Positions 9,909 through 17,713 of a stretch of DNA of 26,823 bases are shown piece after piece (position 1 is the stretch's first letter; every line of letters begins with the position of its first letter). Under the pieces are notes generated by a model. It made no database searches. It had not been told where the DNA came from and saw nothing but the letters and a program-made list of their open reading frames with translations. The translations under genes and the position numbers were made by a program. The stretch lies in NCBI GenBank assembly GCA_038215095.1, contig JBBQRG010000041.1, positions 1 through 26,823 on the forward strand. The letters run 5' to 3'. This stretch comes from DATACN01 sp038215095. GTDB taxonomy: Bacteria; Actinomycetota; Thermoleophilia; Solirubrobacterales; Thermoleophilaceae.

Positions 9909-11912
9909 ATGGCCGAGAAAGCGCGTACCCCCGACCCGCGGACCCCACCGCCGCCCCGCCGCGACGGGAGCCACTTCCGCGTAAGCCCGGCGCCCGACGG
10001 GCGCGGCGACCAGCCCCAGAAGCCCAAGCCGCCCATGATCGGCATGAGCTGGCGCCGCTTCGTGGGGATCCTGGGCGTGCTGCTGGTGCTGAACTACCTC
10101 TCGGTCGCGATCTTCGCCCCAGGCCCCCAGCGCGTCCGCATCCCCTACAGCCCCACCTTCCTGAGCCAGGTGCGGGCAGGCAACGTCAAGGAGATCGCCT
10201 CCACCGGCGACACGATCAAGGGCGACTTCAAGAAGAAGACGAAGGTCGAAAAGAAGGAGGCCCAGCACTTCGACACGCAGGTGCCGTCGTTCGCCAACGA
10301 CGCCCAGCTCTCAAAGCTGCTGCAGGACCAGAACGTCACGGTGAACGCGAAGCCCCCCGGTGACCGCTCGGTGCTCGCCACGCTGCTGTTCAGCTTCGGC
10401 CCGACGATCCTGCTGGTCGCGCTGTTCGTGTTCCTGATGCGCCGCGCCTCCGGTGGTGGCGCCGGTGGCGGGGGCGTGCTCGGCCAGTTCGGGCGCTCAC
10501 GGGCCAAGCGCGTGGAGGCGGAGACCCAGACGGTCACGTTCGAGGACGTGGCCGGCATCGACGAGGCGGAGGAGGAGCTCGTCGAGGTGGTGGACTTCCT
10601 GAAGAACCCGGAGCGCTACCAGCAGCTGGGGGCCCGCATCCCGCGCGGCGTGCTGCTGATGGGGCCGCCGGGCACCGGCAAGACGCTGCTGGCCCGGGCC
10701 GTGGCGGGGGAGGCCAGTGTGCCCTTCTTCTCCAGCTCAGCGTCCGAGTTCATCGAGGCCATCGTGGGCGTGGGCGCCTCGCGCGTGCGCGACCTCTTCA
10801 AGCAGGCCAAGGAGGCGGCCCCGGCGATCATCTTCGTCGACGAGCTCGACGCGATCGGGCGCGCCCGCGGCGGCACCCAGGCACTCGGCGGCGGCCACGA
10901 CGAGCGCGAGCAGACGCTCAACCAGATCCTCACCGAGATGGACGGCTTCGAGCCCACCGACGGCGTGATCGTGCTGGCGGCCACCAACCGCCCCGAGATC
11001 CTCGACCCCGCCCTGCTGCGCCCCGGGCGCTTCGACCGCCGCGTGGCGGTGCAGCCGCCCGACGCTCCGGGCCGCAAGAAGATCCTCGAGGTGCACACGC
11101 GCTCGGTCCCGCTGGCCGACGGCGTCGACCTCGACCGCCTGGCCCAGAGCACGCCCGGCATGGTGGGCGCCGACCTGGCGAACCTCGTCAACGAGGCGGC
11201 GCTGACGGCCGCGCGGCGGGGCCACAAGAAGGTCCAGCGCGAGGACTTCACCGACTCGCTTGAGCGGATCCTGCTCGGCGCCGCCCGCAAGATCATCCTG
11301 ACCGATGACGACCGGCGCCGCATCGCCTACCACGAGTCAGGCCACGCGATCGTCGGGATGCTCACCCCGGGCGCGGACCCCGTGCGCAAGATCTCGATCA
11401 TCCCCCGCGGCCAGGCGCTCGGCGTGACGCTCTCGACGCCCGAGGACGACCGCTTCAACTACACCGAGGACGAGCTGCGCGCCAAGATCCGCGTGTCGGC
11501 CGGCGGCCGCGCCGCCGAGGAGATCGTGTTCGGCGACGTGACCACCGGGGCGGAATCAGACATCCAGCAGGTCACGCGCATCGCGCGCGGGATGGTGGCC
11601 CGCTGGGGCATGAGCGAGCAGATCGGCTTCGTGAACATCGGCGCGCCAGAGGGCATGTCGCCGTTCATGCCGGGAGTGGACTCGGCCTCGGAGGCCACGC
11701 AGGAGCTCGTTGACCGTGAGGTGCACCGGATCGTGGAGACAGAGCAGGAGCACACCCGCACGCTGCTGGCTGACGCGCGCGACAAGCTCGACGCGCTGGC
11801 CGAGGCGCTGCTCGAGCGGGAGACGCTCGACGAGGCCGACGCCTACAGGATCGCCGGCGTCGAGCGAACCGCCGACGGAGCTAGCGCCGCTTCTCCGTCT
11901 TCTGCTCCATGA
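9909..11912 (+). CDS. ftsH: ATP-dependent membrane zinc metalloprotease FtsH
   Basis: This protein of 667 residues starts at ATG 9909. A Pro/Arg-rich cytoplasmic N-terminus precedes transmembrane helix 1 (about 50-68), an extracytoplasmic loop and helix 2 (about 155-175). The AAA+ domain follows: Walker A GPPGTGKT at 252-259, Walker B IIFVDELD with DE at 311-312, and the second region of homology ATNRPEILDPALLRPGRFDR. The M41 protease site is HESGH at 475-479. FtsH extracts and degrades membrane proteins and some cytosolic regulators. The pore loop reads FIEAIVGVG, so the usual aromatic Phe of the FVG motif is Ile285. The C-terminus overlaps the convergent diguanylate cyclase by 32 bp. Confidence 0.97.
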   Translation: MAEKARTPDPRTPPPPRRDGSHFRVSPAPDGRGDQPQKPKPPMIGMSWRRFVGILGVLLVLNYLSVAIFAPGPQRVRIPYSPTFLSQVRAGNVKEIASTGDTIKGDFKKKTKVEKKEAQHFDTQVPSFANDAQLSKLLQDQNVTVNAKPPGDRSVLATLLFSFGPTILLVALFVFLMRRASGGGAGGGGVLGQFGRSRAKRVEAETQTVTFEDVAGIDEAEEELVEVVDFLKNPERYQQLGARIPRGVLLMGPPGTGKTLLARAVAGEASVPFFSSSASEFIEAIVGVGASRVRDLFKQAKEAAPAIIFVDELDAIGRARGGTQALGGGHDEREQTLNQILTEMDGFEPTDGVIVLAATNRPEILDPALLRPGRFDRRVAVQPPDAPGRKKILEVHTRSVPLADGVDLDRLAQSTPGMVGADLANLVNEAALTAARRGHKKVQREDFTDSLERILLGAARKIILTDDDRRRIAYHESGHAIVGMLTPGADPVRKISIIPRGQALGVTLSTPEDDRFNYTEDELRAKIRVSAGGRAAEEIVFGDVTTGAESDIQQVTRIARGMVARWGMSEQIGFVNIGAPEGMSPFMPGVDSASEATQELVDREVHRIVETEQEHTRTLLADARDKLDALAEALLERETLDEADAYRIAGVERTADGASAASPSSAP

Positions 11913-12945
11913 GCGCGAGGTCGGCCATCGCCAGCAGGTCCTCCGCGCTGCCGTCCGGCTGAAGCTGCGCTACGCCGTAGGAGAGCGTCAGGCCCGGCTC
12001 GCCCTCGCGCGGGCAGACGCGGCCCACGTCGGCGGCCAGCCGCTCCAGCACCTGGTCGGCGCCCCCGCGGTCGGTGGCCGGCATCAGTACCACGAACTCG
12101 TCGCCGCCCCAGCGAAAGCAGAGGTCGCTGCTTCGCACCGAGCGCTCCATCGCGCGTGCGGCCTCCTGCAGGCAGCGGTCGCCCTCGATGTGGCCGTAGC
12201 GGTCGTTGATGCGCTTCAGCCCGTCGAGGTCAACCAGCGCCACCGAGAGCGGGCTGCCGGCGCGCGTGCTGCTGGCGGTCTGGCCGGTGAGCGCGTTGTC
12301 GAGCGCGCGGCGGTTGCCGAGGCCGGTGAGCGCGTCGATGCGCGCCAGACGCCGGGCCACCTCGGCGCCGGCGCGCAGGCCCGTGCGCTGCAGGCGCACG
12401 TAGAAGAGGTAGGAGATCAGCACCACGCCGATCGCCACGATCACGAGCGACTCCGCGCCGAGCATCGAGGGGGCGTCGCCTCCGGCCTTGCCGTAGAGGA
12501 GCGGCGCCCAGAGGACGGCCAGCAGCGTGGCCAGGTGCGCGAAGGCACGACGCGGCGGGTGAACGCCGCCGGCGCCCAGCCAGAGGATGAACAGCTGCGC
12601 GTAGCCGGACGCGCCGCCGCCGGCCAGCCAGTTCAGCACGCCCACGCCGATCACGCCCGCGTAGGCCACGGCCAGGAGGTCGTCGAACCCCGGCGTGCGC
12701 CGCGCCACCAGCACGGCGCCGGCCATGCCCGACAGCACCACCGCCGCCGCGAGCGCCCAGCCGCCGGCCCCGAACGCGGCCGTGGGCGGCTCGAAGGAGA
12801 GCAGGATCAGCGCGAGCAGGGAGGCGAGGCCGAGCAGCGCGGCGGTCACGCGCCGAGCGACCGACAGGTCAGCCCCCTCGTAGGGATCGGGCCGCCGCTC
12901 CATCATCGCGCGCATGAAGTCGCGCGCCGCGCCCTGAGCGCTCAT
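11881..12945 (-). CDS. Membrane-anchored diguanylate cyclase (GGDEF)
   Basis: The product is 354 residues. The N-terminal half has about six hydrophobic helices (residues about 30-190) with short loops and no recognisable sensor domain. The C-terminal half is a GGDEF domain beginning at ARIDALTGLGNRRALDNAL. The active-site motif GGDEF is intact at 280-284. An inhibitory site RxxD (RSSD, 271-274) sits five residues before it, so product feedback inhibition by c-di-GMP is expected. The reaction is 2 GTP to c-di-GMP + 2 PPi. ATG 12943-12945 is preceded by a strong GGAGGAGG ribosome binding site, unlike the divergent nadC. No c-di-GMP effector or phosphodiesterase is in the window. Confidence 0.93.
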   Translation of the reverse strand: MSAQGAARDFMRAMMERRPDPYEGADLSVARRVTAALLGLASLLALILLSFEPPTAAFGAGGWALAAAVVLSGMAGAVLVARRTPGFDDLLAVAYAGVIGVGVLNWLAGGGASGYAQLFILWLGAGGVHPPRRAFAHLATLLAVLWAPLLYGKAGGDAPSMLGAESLVIVAIGVVLISYLFYVRLQRTGLRAGAEVARRLARIDALTGLGNRRALDNALTGQTASSTRAGSPLSVALVDLDGLKRINDRYGHIEGDRCLQEAARAMERSVRSSDLCFRWGGDEFVVLMPATDRGGADQVLERLAADVGRVCPREGEPGLTLSYGVAQLQPDGSAEDLLAMADLALMEQKTEKRR

Positions 12946-12965
12946 TCAACCTCCTCCCTTTCTCG

Positions 12966-12971
12966 TAGCCT
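12966..12971 (+). promoter_or_regulatory. Leaderless-type -10 box of nadC
   Basis: TAGCCT is followed by exactly 7 nt and ATG 12979, without a Shine-Dalgarno sequence. It lies in the 33-bp gap to the divergent diguanylate cyclase. Confidence 0.5.
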
Positions 12972-12978
12972 GCGGGCC

Positions 12979-13797
12979 ATGCAGGACCTCATAGAGCAAG
13001 CCATCGCCGAGGACCTCGGCTCCGGCGACCTTACATCGAGCGCGGTGGTGCCTGGGGAGGCTGGCGCACGCGCGCGGATCGAGCAGCGCGCAGCGGGCGT
13101 GCTGGCCGGCCTGGACGTGGCGCGGGCGGTGTTCCGCACGCTCGACCCGGCCCTGCGCTGGCACCCGCGCGCGCCCGAGGGCGAGTGGCGCGAGCCTGGC
13201 CTCGCGGCCGAGGTGGCCGGTGACGCGAGGTCCGTGCTGGCGGGCGAGCGCGTGGCGCTCAACTTCCTGGGCCGCCTGTCCGGCATCGCCACACTCACGG
13301 CCCGATACGTGGAGGCGGTCGAGGGCACCGGGGTCGCGATCCTCGACACCCGCAAGACCACCCCGGGGCTGCGGTCGCTCGAGAAGCAGGCCGTGCGCGC
13401 CGGCGGCGGGGTCAGCCACCGCTCCGGCCTCTACGACGCGATCCTCGTGAAGGAGAACCACGCGGCGCTGGCGGGCGGCGTGGGGGAGGCGGCGCGGCGA
13501 GCGCTCGACGGCGCGCCGGAGGGCGTCCAGGTGGAGGTGGAGTGCGCGGACCTCGAGGAGCTGGTGGAGGCGCTCGACGCGGGCGTGTCGCGGATCCTGC
13601 TGGACAACATGGGACCCGACGAGCTGCGCCGCGCGGTCGAGCTCACCGCGGGGCGGGCGCAGCTGGAGGCCTCCGGCGGGATCGACCTCCAAACCGTGCG
13701 CGCCGTGGCCGAGACCGGGGTCGACTTCATCAGCGTCGGGGCGCTCACCCACTCCGCTCCCGCGCTCGACCTGAGCCTCGTTCTCGACCCCTTGTAG
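12979..13797 (+). CDS. nadC: Quinolinate (nicotinate-nucleotide) phosphoribosyltransferase
   Basis: This protein of 272 residues has the family's normal length. NadC converts quinolinate and PRPP to nicotinate mononucleotide, CO2 and PPi in de novo NAD synthesis. The start AIAEDLGSGDLTSSAVVPGE is the conserved N-terminus. Substrate-binding motifs follow: NFLGRLSGIATLTARYVEAV, ILDTRKTTPGLRSLEKQAVR, and GGGVSHRSGLYDAILVKENH. The ILLDNMGPDELRRAV and EASGGIDLQTVRAVAETGVD strands complete the barrel. The reading frame is open far upstream, but that part is antisense to the cyclase gene. It is followed after 24 bp by nadA. nadB or an aspartate dehydrogenase is not in the window. Confidence 0.96.
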   Translation: MQDLIEQAIAEDLGSGDLTSSAVVPGEAGARARIEQRAAGVLAGLDVARAVFRTLDPALRWHPRAPEGEWREPGLAAEVAGDARSVLAGERVALNFLGRLSGIATLTARYVEAVEGTGVAILDTRKTTPGLRSLEKQAVRAGGGVSHRSGLYDAILVKENHAALAGGVGEAARRALDGAPEGVQVEVECADLEELVEALDAGVSRILLDNMGPDELRRAVELTAGRAQLEASGGIDLQTVRAVAETGVDFISVGALTHSAPALDLSLVLDPL

Positions 13798-13808
13798 CCG
13801 GCCGCGGC

Positions 13809-13814
13809 TAACCT
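13809..13814 (+). promoter_or_regulatory. Leaderless-type -10 box of nadA
   Basis: TAACCT, 7 nt before ATG 13822 and without a ribosome binding site, sits in the nadC-nadA gap. nadA could therefore be transcribed on its own as well as by read-through. Confidence 0.45.
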
Positions 13815-13821
13815 CAGGGCC

Positions 13822-14793
13822 ATGCTTTCGCTGGACTACATCCCGGAGCTGAAGCGCGAGGTGCGCGCCCTCGCCGAGGAGCGCGACGCGGTGATCCTGG
13901 CGCACAACTACCAGCTCCCCGAGGTGCAGGAGGCGGCCCACTTCGTAGGTGACTCGCTGGGTCTCTCGCGCCAGGCCGCGGCCGCGGGCGCCGAGGTAAT
14001 CGCCTTCTGCGGCGTTCACTTCATGGCCGAGACGGCCTCGATCCTGTCGCCGGACAAGACCGTGCTGCTGCCCGACCTGGACGCGGGCTGCTCGCTGGCC
14101 GACTCGATCACCGCCGACCAGCTGCGCGCCTGGAAGGCCCAGCACCCCGGCGCCGTGGTGGTCATGTACGTGAACACCACGGCGGAGGTGAAGGCGGAGA
14201 CTGATTATTGCTGCACGTCCTCCAACGCGGTGCGGGTGGTCGAGCACATCTGGCGCGAGCACGGCGAGGACACGGAGATCCTGTTCGGCCCCGACATGTG
14301 GCTGGGGGCGTACGTGGAGCGCACAACGGGGCGCCGCATGCAGGTCTGGGACGGCGAGTGCCACGTCCACGCGGGCATCCGGCCCGGCGACATCGCCGAC
14401 GTGCGCGCCGAGCACCCCGCGGCCGAGTTCATGATCCATCCAGAGTGCGGGTGCACCACGCAAGTCATGGAGTACGTGGCAGCCGGGGACGTGGATCCCG
14501 AGCGCACGCACATGCTCTCCACCGGCGGCATGCTCGACTTCGCGCGGGAGTCCGACGCCGGCGAGTTCATCGTCGCCACCGAGACGGGCATGCTGCACCC
14601 GCTGGAGCAGGAGAACCCCGGCAAGACCTTCATTCCCGCCAACCGGGCGGCGGTCTGCCGCTACATGAAGATGATCACGCTGCCGAAGCTGCGCGACGCG
14701 CTGCGTGATCTCGAGCCGCGCGTGTCCGTGCCGCCGGAGCTCGCCGAGCGGGCGCGCGTGCCGATCGAGCGGATGGTCGCGATCTCGCCTTGA
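13822..14793 (+). CDS. nadA: Quinolinate synthase A
   Basis: This protein of 323 residues is a 4Fe-4S enzyme that condenses iminoaspartate with dihydroxyacetone phosphate to quinolinate. The N-terminal motif AVILAHNYQLPEVQEAAHFV and GDSLGLSRQAA are characteristic. Candidate cluster cysteines are C63 (IAFCGVHFMAETA), C130/C131 (DYCCTSSNAVR) and C209/C211 (HPECGCTTQV). LDAGCSLADSI and STGGMLDFARESD are further family motifs. It lies 24 bp after nadC and the two enzymes act consecutively. No transcriptional regulator of NAD synthesis is adjacent. Confidence 0.96.
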   Translation: MLSLDYIPELKREVRALAEERDAVILAHNYQLPEVQEAAHFVGDSLGLSRQAAAAGAEVIAFCGVHFMAETASILSPDKTVLLPDLDAGCSLADSITADQLRAWKAQHPGAVVVMYVNTTAEVKAETDYCCTSSNAVRVVEHIWREHGEDTEILFGPDMWLGAYVERTTGRRMQVWDGECHVHAGIRPGDIADVRAEHPAAEFMIHPECGCTTQVMEYVAAGDVDPERTHMLSTGGMLDFARESDAGEFIVATETGMLHPLEQENPGKTFIPANRAAVCRYMKMITLPKLRDALRDLEPRVSVPPELAERARVPIERMVAISP

Positions 14794-14800
14794 CGGCGAG

Positions 14801-15607
14801 CTAGCGCTGGACCAGCTCGACCAGCGAGAACACCACACCGTCGTCGCCCTGGAAGGTCTCCGCCTGGTGCACGCGGACGCCGCGCCGCAGCACGCCCGCT
14901 GAGCAGCGCCTGCCGCCCGGAGCGGGGTCGGCGCCCATGTCGTCCCCGGGGTCGGCGTTGCTCGGGTCGCTGAAGTCGTCGCTGGGGTCGCTGACGTCCT
15001 CGAAGGGGTCGCCGGCGGGGTCGTTGGGATCTCCTGTGTCGGCGCCGGGGTCGGCTGGGTCGGCCGCCGCGGCGCTCGCTTGGCCGTGGCCGTTGGCCCT
15101 GGTCGCCGCCTTCGCGTGACGGTGCTCTGACTCCGCCACGCTGGCGCACCTGATCTCCGTCTCGTCCGACACCAGGCCGGTCACGGAGCCGCCGGTGGAG
15201 AGGCGGACGCTCAGGATGCCGTTCTCGTACGAGCTGATCGTGCCGGCCTGCTCCTTGCCGTCGCGAACGCCGTCGTTGTCGGTGTCGCGGTCGCGCGGGT
15301 CGTTGCCGGTGGCGTTCTCCGCCGCGTTCGACAGGCCGTCGCGGTCGCGATCCTCGCTGCCGTCGCGGCGGCCGTCGTTGTCGCTGTCGCGGTCGCGCGG
15401 GTTGGTCCCCTGGCGGTGCTCGTTCCAGTTGTCCACGTGGTCGCGGTCGGTGTCGGCGTTCGCGCTCGCGTGCCTCACGGAAAGGTGGTGCTTCTTCTCC
15501 CAGCGGTCGGGGAGCCCGTCGTGGTCGCGGTCGCGCGCGAGGGCCGTTGCCGGCAGCGCGAGCACCAGCAGGGCGGCGAACGCCAGCGCGAGTCGCTTAG
15601 TGGCCAT
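14801..15607 (-). CDS. Secreted protein with thrombospondin type-3-like calcium repeats (downstream paralogue)
   Basis: The product is 268 residues. It has a signal peptide (MATKRLALAFAALLVLALPA, likely cleaved after ALA near residue 24). Then come Asp-rich calcium loops of the form DxDxDGxxD: DRDHDGLPD, DTDRDHVDN, DSDNDGRRDG, DRDRDGLSN and DTDNDGVRDG. A short beta-like module (ISSYENGILSVRLSTGGSVT) is followed by a low-complexity Asp/Pro/Gly stretch at about 180-228. A final domain (HQAETFQGDDGVVFSLVELV) resembles the end of its neighbour. It overlaps the upstream paralogue by 11 bp, so translation is probably coupled. The function is unknown; a calcium-dependent structural role outside the cell is an inference. 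Confidence 0.75.
   Translation of the reverse strand: MATKRLALAFAALLVLALPATALARDRDHDGLPDRWEKKHHLSVRHASANADTDRDHVDNWNEHRQGTNPRDRDSDNDGRRDGSEDRDRDGLSNAAENATGNDPRDRDTDNDGVRDGKEQAGTISSYENGILSVRLSTGGSVTGLVSDETEIRCASVAESEHRHAKAATRANGHGQASAAAADPADPGADTGDPNDPAGDPFEDVSDPSDDFSDPSNADPGDDMGADPAPGGRRCSAGVLRRGVRVHQAETFQGDDGVVFSLVELVQR
14923..15063. repeat. Imperfect GGGTCG-type repeat array inside the coding region
   Basis: About ten GGGTCG units occur in 140 bp at irregular spacing. On the minus strand they encode the DP(S/N/G)D-rich segment of the calcium-repeat protein. This is a slippage-prone low-complexity tract. Confidence 0.6.
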
Positions 15608-16322
15608 AGAGGAACTCGACCTCGCCGAACGTGTCCGGGCCGTTCGAGTTGTCCAGCGAAGCCTCGCGCACGGTCACGCCGGGCTTCAGCCAGCTCGCGG
15701 GGCAGGCGTCCGCGAAGTCGTGCTCGTCGTCCATCCGCTGCGAGTCGCCGGCGTCGAGACCGTCGCCGTAGTCAGTGTCGTCGCCCACGCTCGCTGCCGT
15801 GGCGCCGCTGTCCCAGTTCATGAGCCCCTGCTCGAGCTCGGCCGCGTTCTCGCTGCCGCAGCCGACGTCGGTGTCGTCGTTCACCGTGGCGGTGAGGGTC
15901 CCGCCCCCGGCGAGGGCGATCGTCAGGCGGCCGCCGCTGTACGAGGCGACCGTCCCGGAGTGCTCGTCGGCGTCGCCGATTCCGTCGCCGTCGGTGTCGG
16001 GGTTGTCAGGGTCGTTGCCGGTGCGGTCCTCGGCGGCATTCGAGAGTCCGTCGCCGTCGCGGTCCTCGCGCCCGTCAGGACGGCGGTCGCGGTCGCTGTC
16101 GCGCCGCTTGGGGTCCGTGCCCTCGCGGTACTCGTTGCGGTTGTCCACACGGTCGCGGTCGGGATCGGCACTGGTGCTCGCCCGGTGCACGGACAGGCCG
16201 TGCTGGCGCTCCCAGCGGTCGGGGAGCCCGTCGTGGTCGCGGTCGCTGGAGGCGGCCAGCGCGGTCGACGCCGGAACTATGAGAATCGCGAACGTCAGAA
16301 CGGCGATCCAAAGCTTCTTCAT
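15597..16322 (-). CDS. Secreted protein with thrombospondin type-3-like calcium repeats (upstream paralogue)
   Basis: The product is 241 residues. A signal peptide (MKKLWIAVLTFAILIVPAST, ALA near residue 23) is followed by the same calcium-loop order as its neighbour: DRDHDGLPDRWERQHGLSV, DPDRDRVDNRNEY, DSDRDRRPDG, DRDGDGLSNAAEDRTGNDP and DTDGDGIGDADE. The module TVASYSGGRLTIALAGGGTL then matches the equivalent part of the downstream protein, so the pair arose by tandem duplication. The C-terminus (PGVTVREASLDNSNGPDTFG) contains an Asp-rich middle but not the DP repeats. An AGGGAGAG ribosome binding site precedes the ATG. It lies 119 bp downstream of the sigma factor gene on the same strand. 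Confidence 0.78.
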   Translation of the reverse strand: MKKLWIAVLTFAILIVPASTALAASSDRDHDGLPDRWERQHGLSVHRASTSADPDRDRVDNRNEYREGTDPKRRDSDRDRRPDGREDRDGDGLSNAAEDRTGNDPDNPDTDGDGIGDADEHSGTVASYSGGRLTIALAGGGTLTATVNDDTDVGCGSENAAELEQGLMNWDSGATAASVGDDTDYGDGLDAGDSQRMDDEHDFADACPASWLKPGVTVREASLDNSNGPDTFGEVEFLYGH

Positions 16323-16409
16323 CTGGCGCTCTCCCTGCGGCGACTGGCTTGGCGGCGGGGCGTTTCAGCCCTCTCAAAGAACTTCGGCGCCTGCCGCTTG
16401 CCGCGCGAT

Positions 16410-16432
16410 CCCCGATTCGGCGTAGATCGGGG
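16410..16432 (-). terminator. Hairpin just after the sigma factor gene, flanked by a longer inverted repeat
   Basis: CCCCGAT (16410-16416) and ATCGGGG (16426-16432) form a 7-bp stem with a 9-nt loop, starting about 10 bases past the sigma stop codon on the minus strand. There is no T-run. Farther out, GCGTTTCAGCCC (16360-16371) and GGGCTGAAAACGC (16430-16442) are inverted copies that can form an alternative stem. It could be a terminator, an attenuator before the calcium-repeat genes, or a protein-binding site. Confidence 0.4.
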
Positions 16433-16441
16433 CTGAAAACG

Positions 16442-17713
16442 CTAGTTAGAGCCGGATTCGGTGGTCTTCGTGTGGTCGGAGCCGCCGTCCGTGCCAGACC
16501 CGCCAGAGCCCGAATGGTCCGACCCCGAGTCATCCAGTGCGGTGTCGTCGGACCCGCCCACACCGGTGATGACCGGCGGCGCGACCTCAGGCGGATCGTT
16601 TGAGCCGTGTCCGGACCCGGAGTTGCCGGAGCCGGAGCCGTCGCCGCCCGATGATCCCTGCTCGCCGGAGTCGTGGCGCTCTGGGAGCGCTTCCTGCTTG
16701 CCGCTGCCGCGCTCGCCGTCCTTTCCGCTGTTGTCGTCGCTTCCGCTCCCGCCGCGGCTCTCGCCGCGCTTGCCGTGCCCGTCCTCGTGGCCGCGCCCGC
16801 TGGGACCGGGGCCGCCGCCGTAACGCGCGCGGACCCGGCGGGTGGTCGCTCCTGCCGTGGCGCCGTCCGAGCGGTTACCAGGTGCGCTCGCCGCGTGCCG
16901 GGCCGCTTGCTTGGAGGCCGGGGGGCCCTTGGCAGCCGTGTCGGGAGATGCGTCGGCCGCCTGCTCGTGCTGCTTTGGGGCCACGGCCACGCCGCCCACG
17001 AGCGCGCCGGTGATCAGGGCGGTTGCGCAGGCCTTCGCCGCCAGCGCCCCGCCGCCCGCGCCGCACAGCTCGGCCACGCGCTCGGCCAGCGGCTGCGCCG
17101 GGCTCGACCAGGGCATGCGTTCGAGCAGGCCGATCGGCGTCACCGCGGTCGCGGCGGCGCGCACCGTGTGGCGGGCGCGGTTCAAGAGCTGGCGCACGGC
17201 TCCGCCGGTCACCCCGAGCTCGGCCGCGATCTCGTCGTAGGTCCTGCCCTCGATCTCGCGCAGCACGATCGCGTCGCGCTGGCGCTCTGGCAGGTCCTGG
17301 ACTGCGCCGAGCACGGCGCGCAGGCCCTGCGCGCGCTCCAGCACCTGGTCAGGCTGGTCGCCGCCGATCTCGTCCTCGAGCGCCTCGTGCCTCAGCCCGC
17401 GGTCCCTGAGCGCGTTCAGCGCCGTGTTGTGGGCGATCCGGTAGAGCCACGGGCGCAGCGACAGCTGGGCGCCGCTGCTCAGCATCGAGTCGTACGCCCG
17501 CACGAAGGTCTGCTGCACGGCGTCCTCGGCGCGCTCCTCGGGCAGGATCCGGGAGCAGTAGCGCAGGAGTGCGCGCCGGTAGCGCGCCACGATCGCCTCG
17601 AAGGCAGGCTCCGAGCCCGCCCGGACCAGGTCCACGAGCCGCTCGTCGGTCTGGGTTCGCAGCACGGGCTGCCCCGCAAGCCGAGCCGGCGCGAGAAGTG
17701 ATCGAGGGGTCAT
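16442..17713 (-). CDS. ECF-type sigma-70 factor with C-terminal transmembrane helix and long Gly/Ser/Asp tail
   Basis: From ATG 17711-17713 the product is 423 residues, about twice a normal ECF sigma. Region 2 spans about residues 35-105 (FEAIVARYRRALLRYCSRIL, EDAVQQTFVRAYDSM, PWLYRIAHNTALN). Region 4 spans about 130-185, with LPERQRDAIVLREIEGRTYD and the helix-turn-helix EIAAELGVTGGAVRQLLNRA. A hydrophobic helix follows at about 228-245 (ACATALITGALVGGVAVA). The last 175 residues are low-complexity Gly/Ser/Asp/His, presumably outside the membrane. No separate anti-sigma gene is adjacent. A GTG at 17752 would add 13 residues. The sigma may control the two downstream calcium-repeat genes (inference). 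Confidence 0.85.
   Translation of the reverse strand: MTPRSLLAPARLAGQPVLRTQTDERLVDLVRAGSEPAFEAIVARYRRALLRYCSRILPEERAEDAVQQTFVRAYDSMLSSGAQLSLRPWLYRIAHNTALNALRDRGLRHEALEDEIGGDQPDQVLERAQGLRAVLGAVQDLPERQRDAIVLREIEGRTYDEIAAELGVTGGAVRQLLNRARHTVRAAATAVTPIGLLERMPWSSPAQPLAERVAELCGAGGGALAAKACATALITGALVGGVAVAPKQHEQAADASPDTAAKGPPASKQAARHAASAPGNRSDGATAGATTRRVRARYGGGPGPSGRGHEDGHGKRGESRGGSGSDDNSGKDGERGSGKQEALPERHDSGEQGSSGGDGSGSGNSGSGHGSNDPPEVAPPVITGVGGSDDTALDDSGSDHSGSGGSGTDGGSDHTKTTESGSN

Noticed and set aside
12946..12978. NAD-responsive operator (NrtR/NiaR-like) before nadC
   Set aside because: The 33-bp gap shows no clear palindrome beyond the cyclase ribosome binding site and the nadC -10 box.
12946..14838. 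Minus-strand frame (630 codons) opposite nadC and nadA
   Set aside because: Same cause: compositionally biased, no domain, fully antisense to two well-identified enzymes.
15195..16436. Plus-strand frames across the calcium-repeat genes
   Set aside because: They arise from the Asp-codon repeats read on the other strand (Ser/Arg/Val repeats); there is no start signal or family match.
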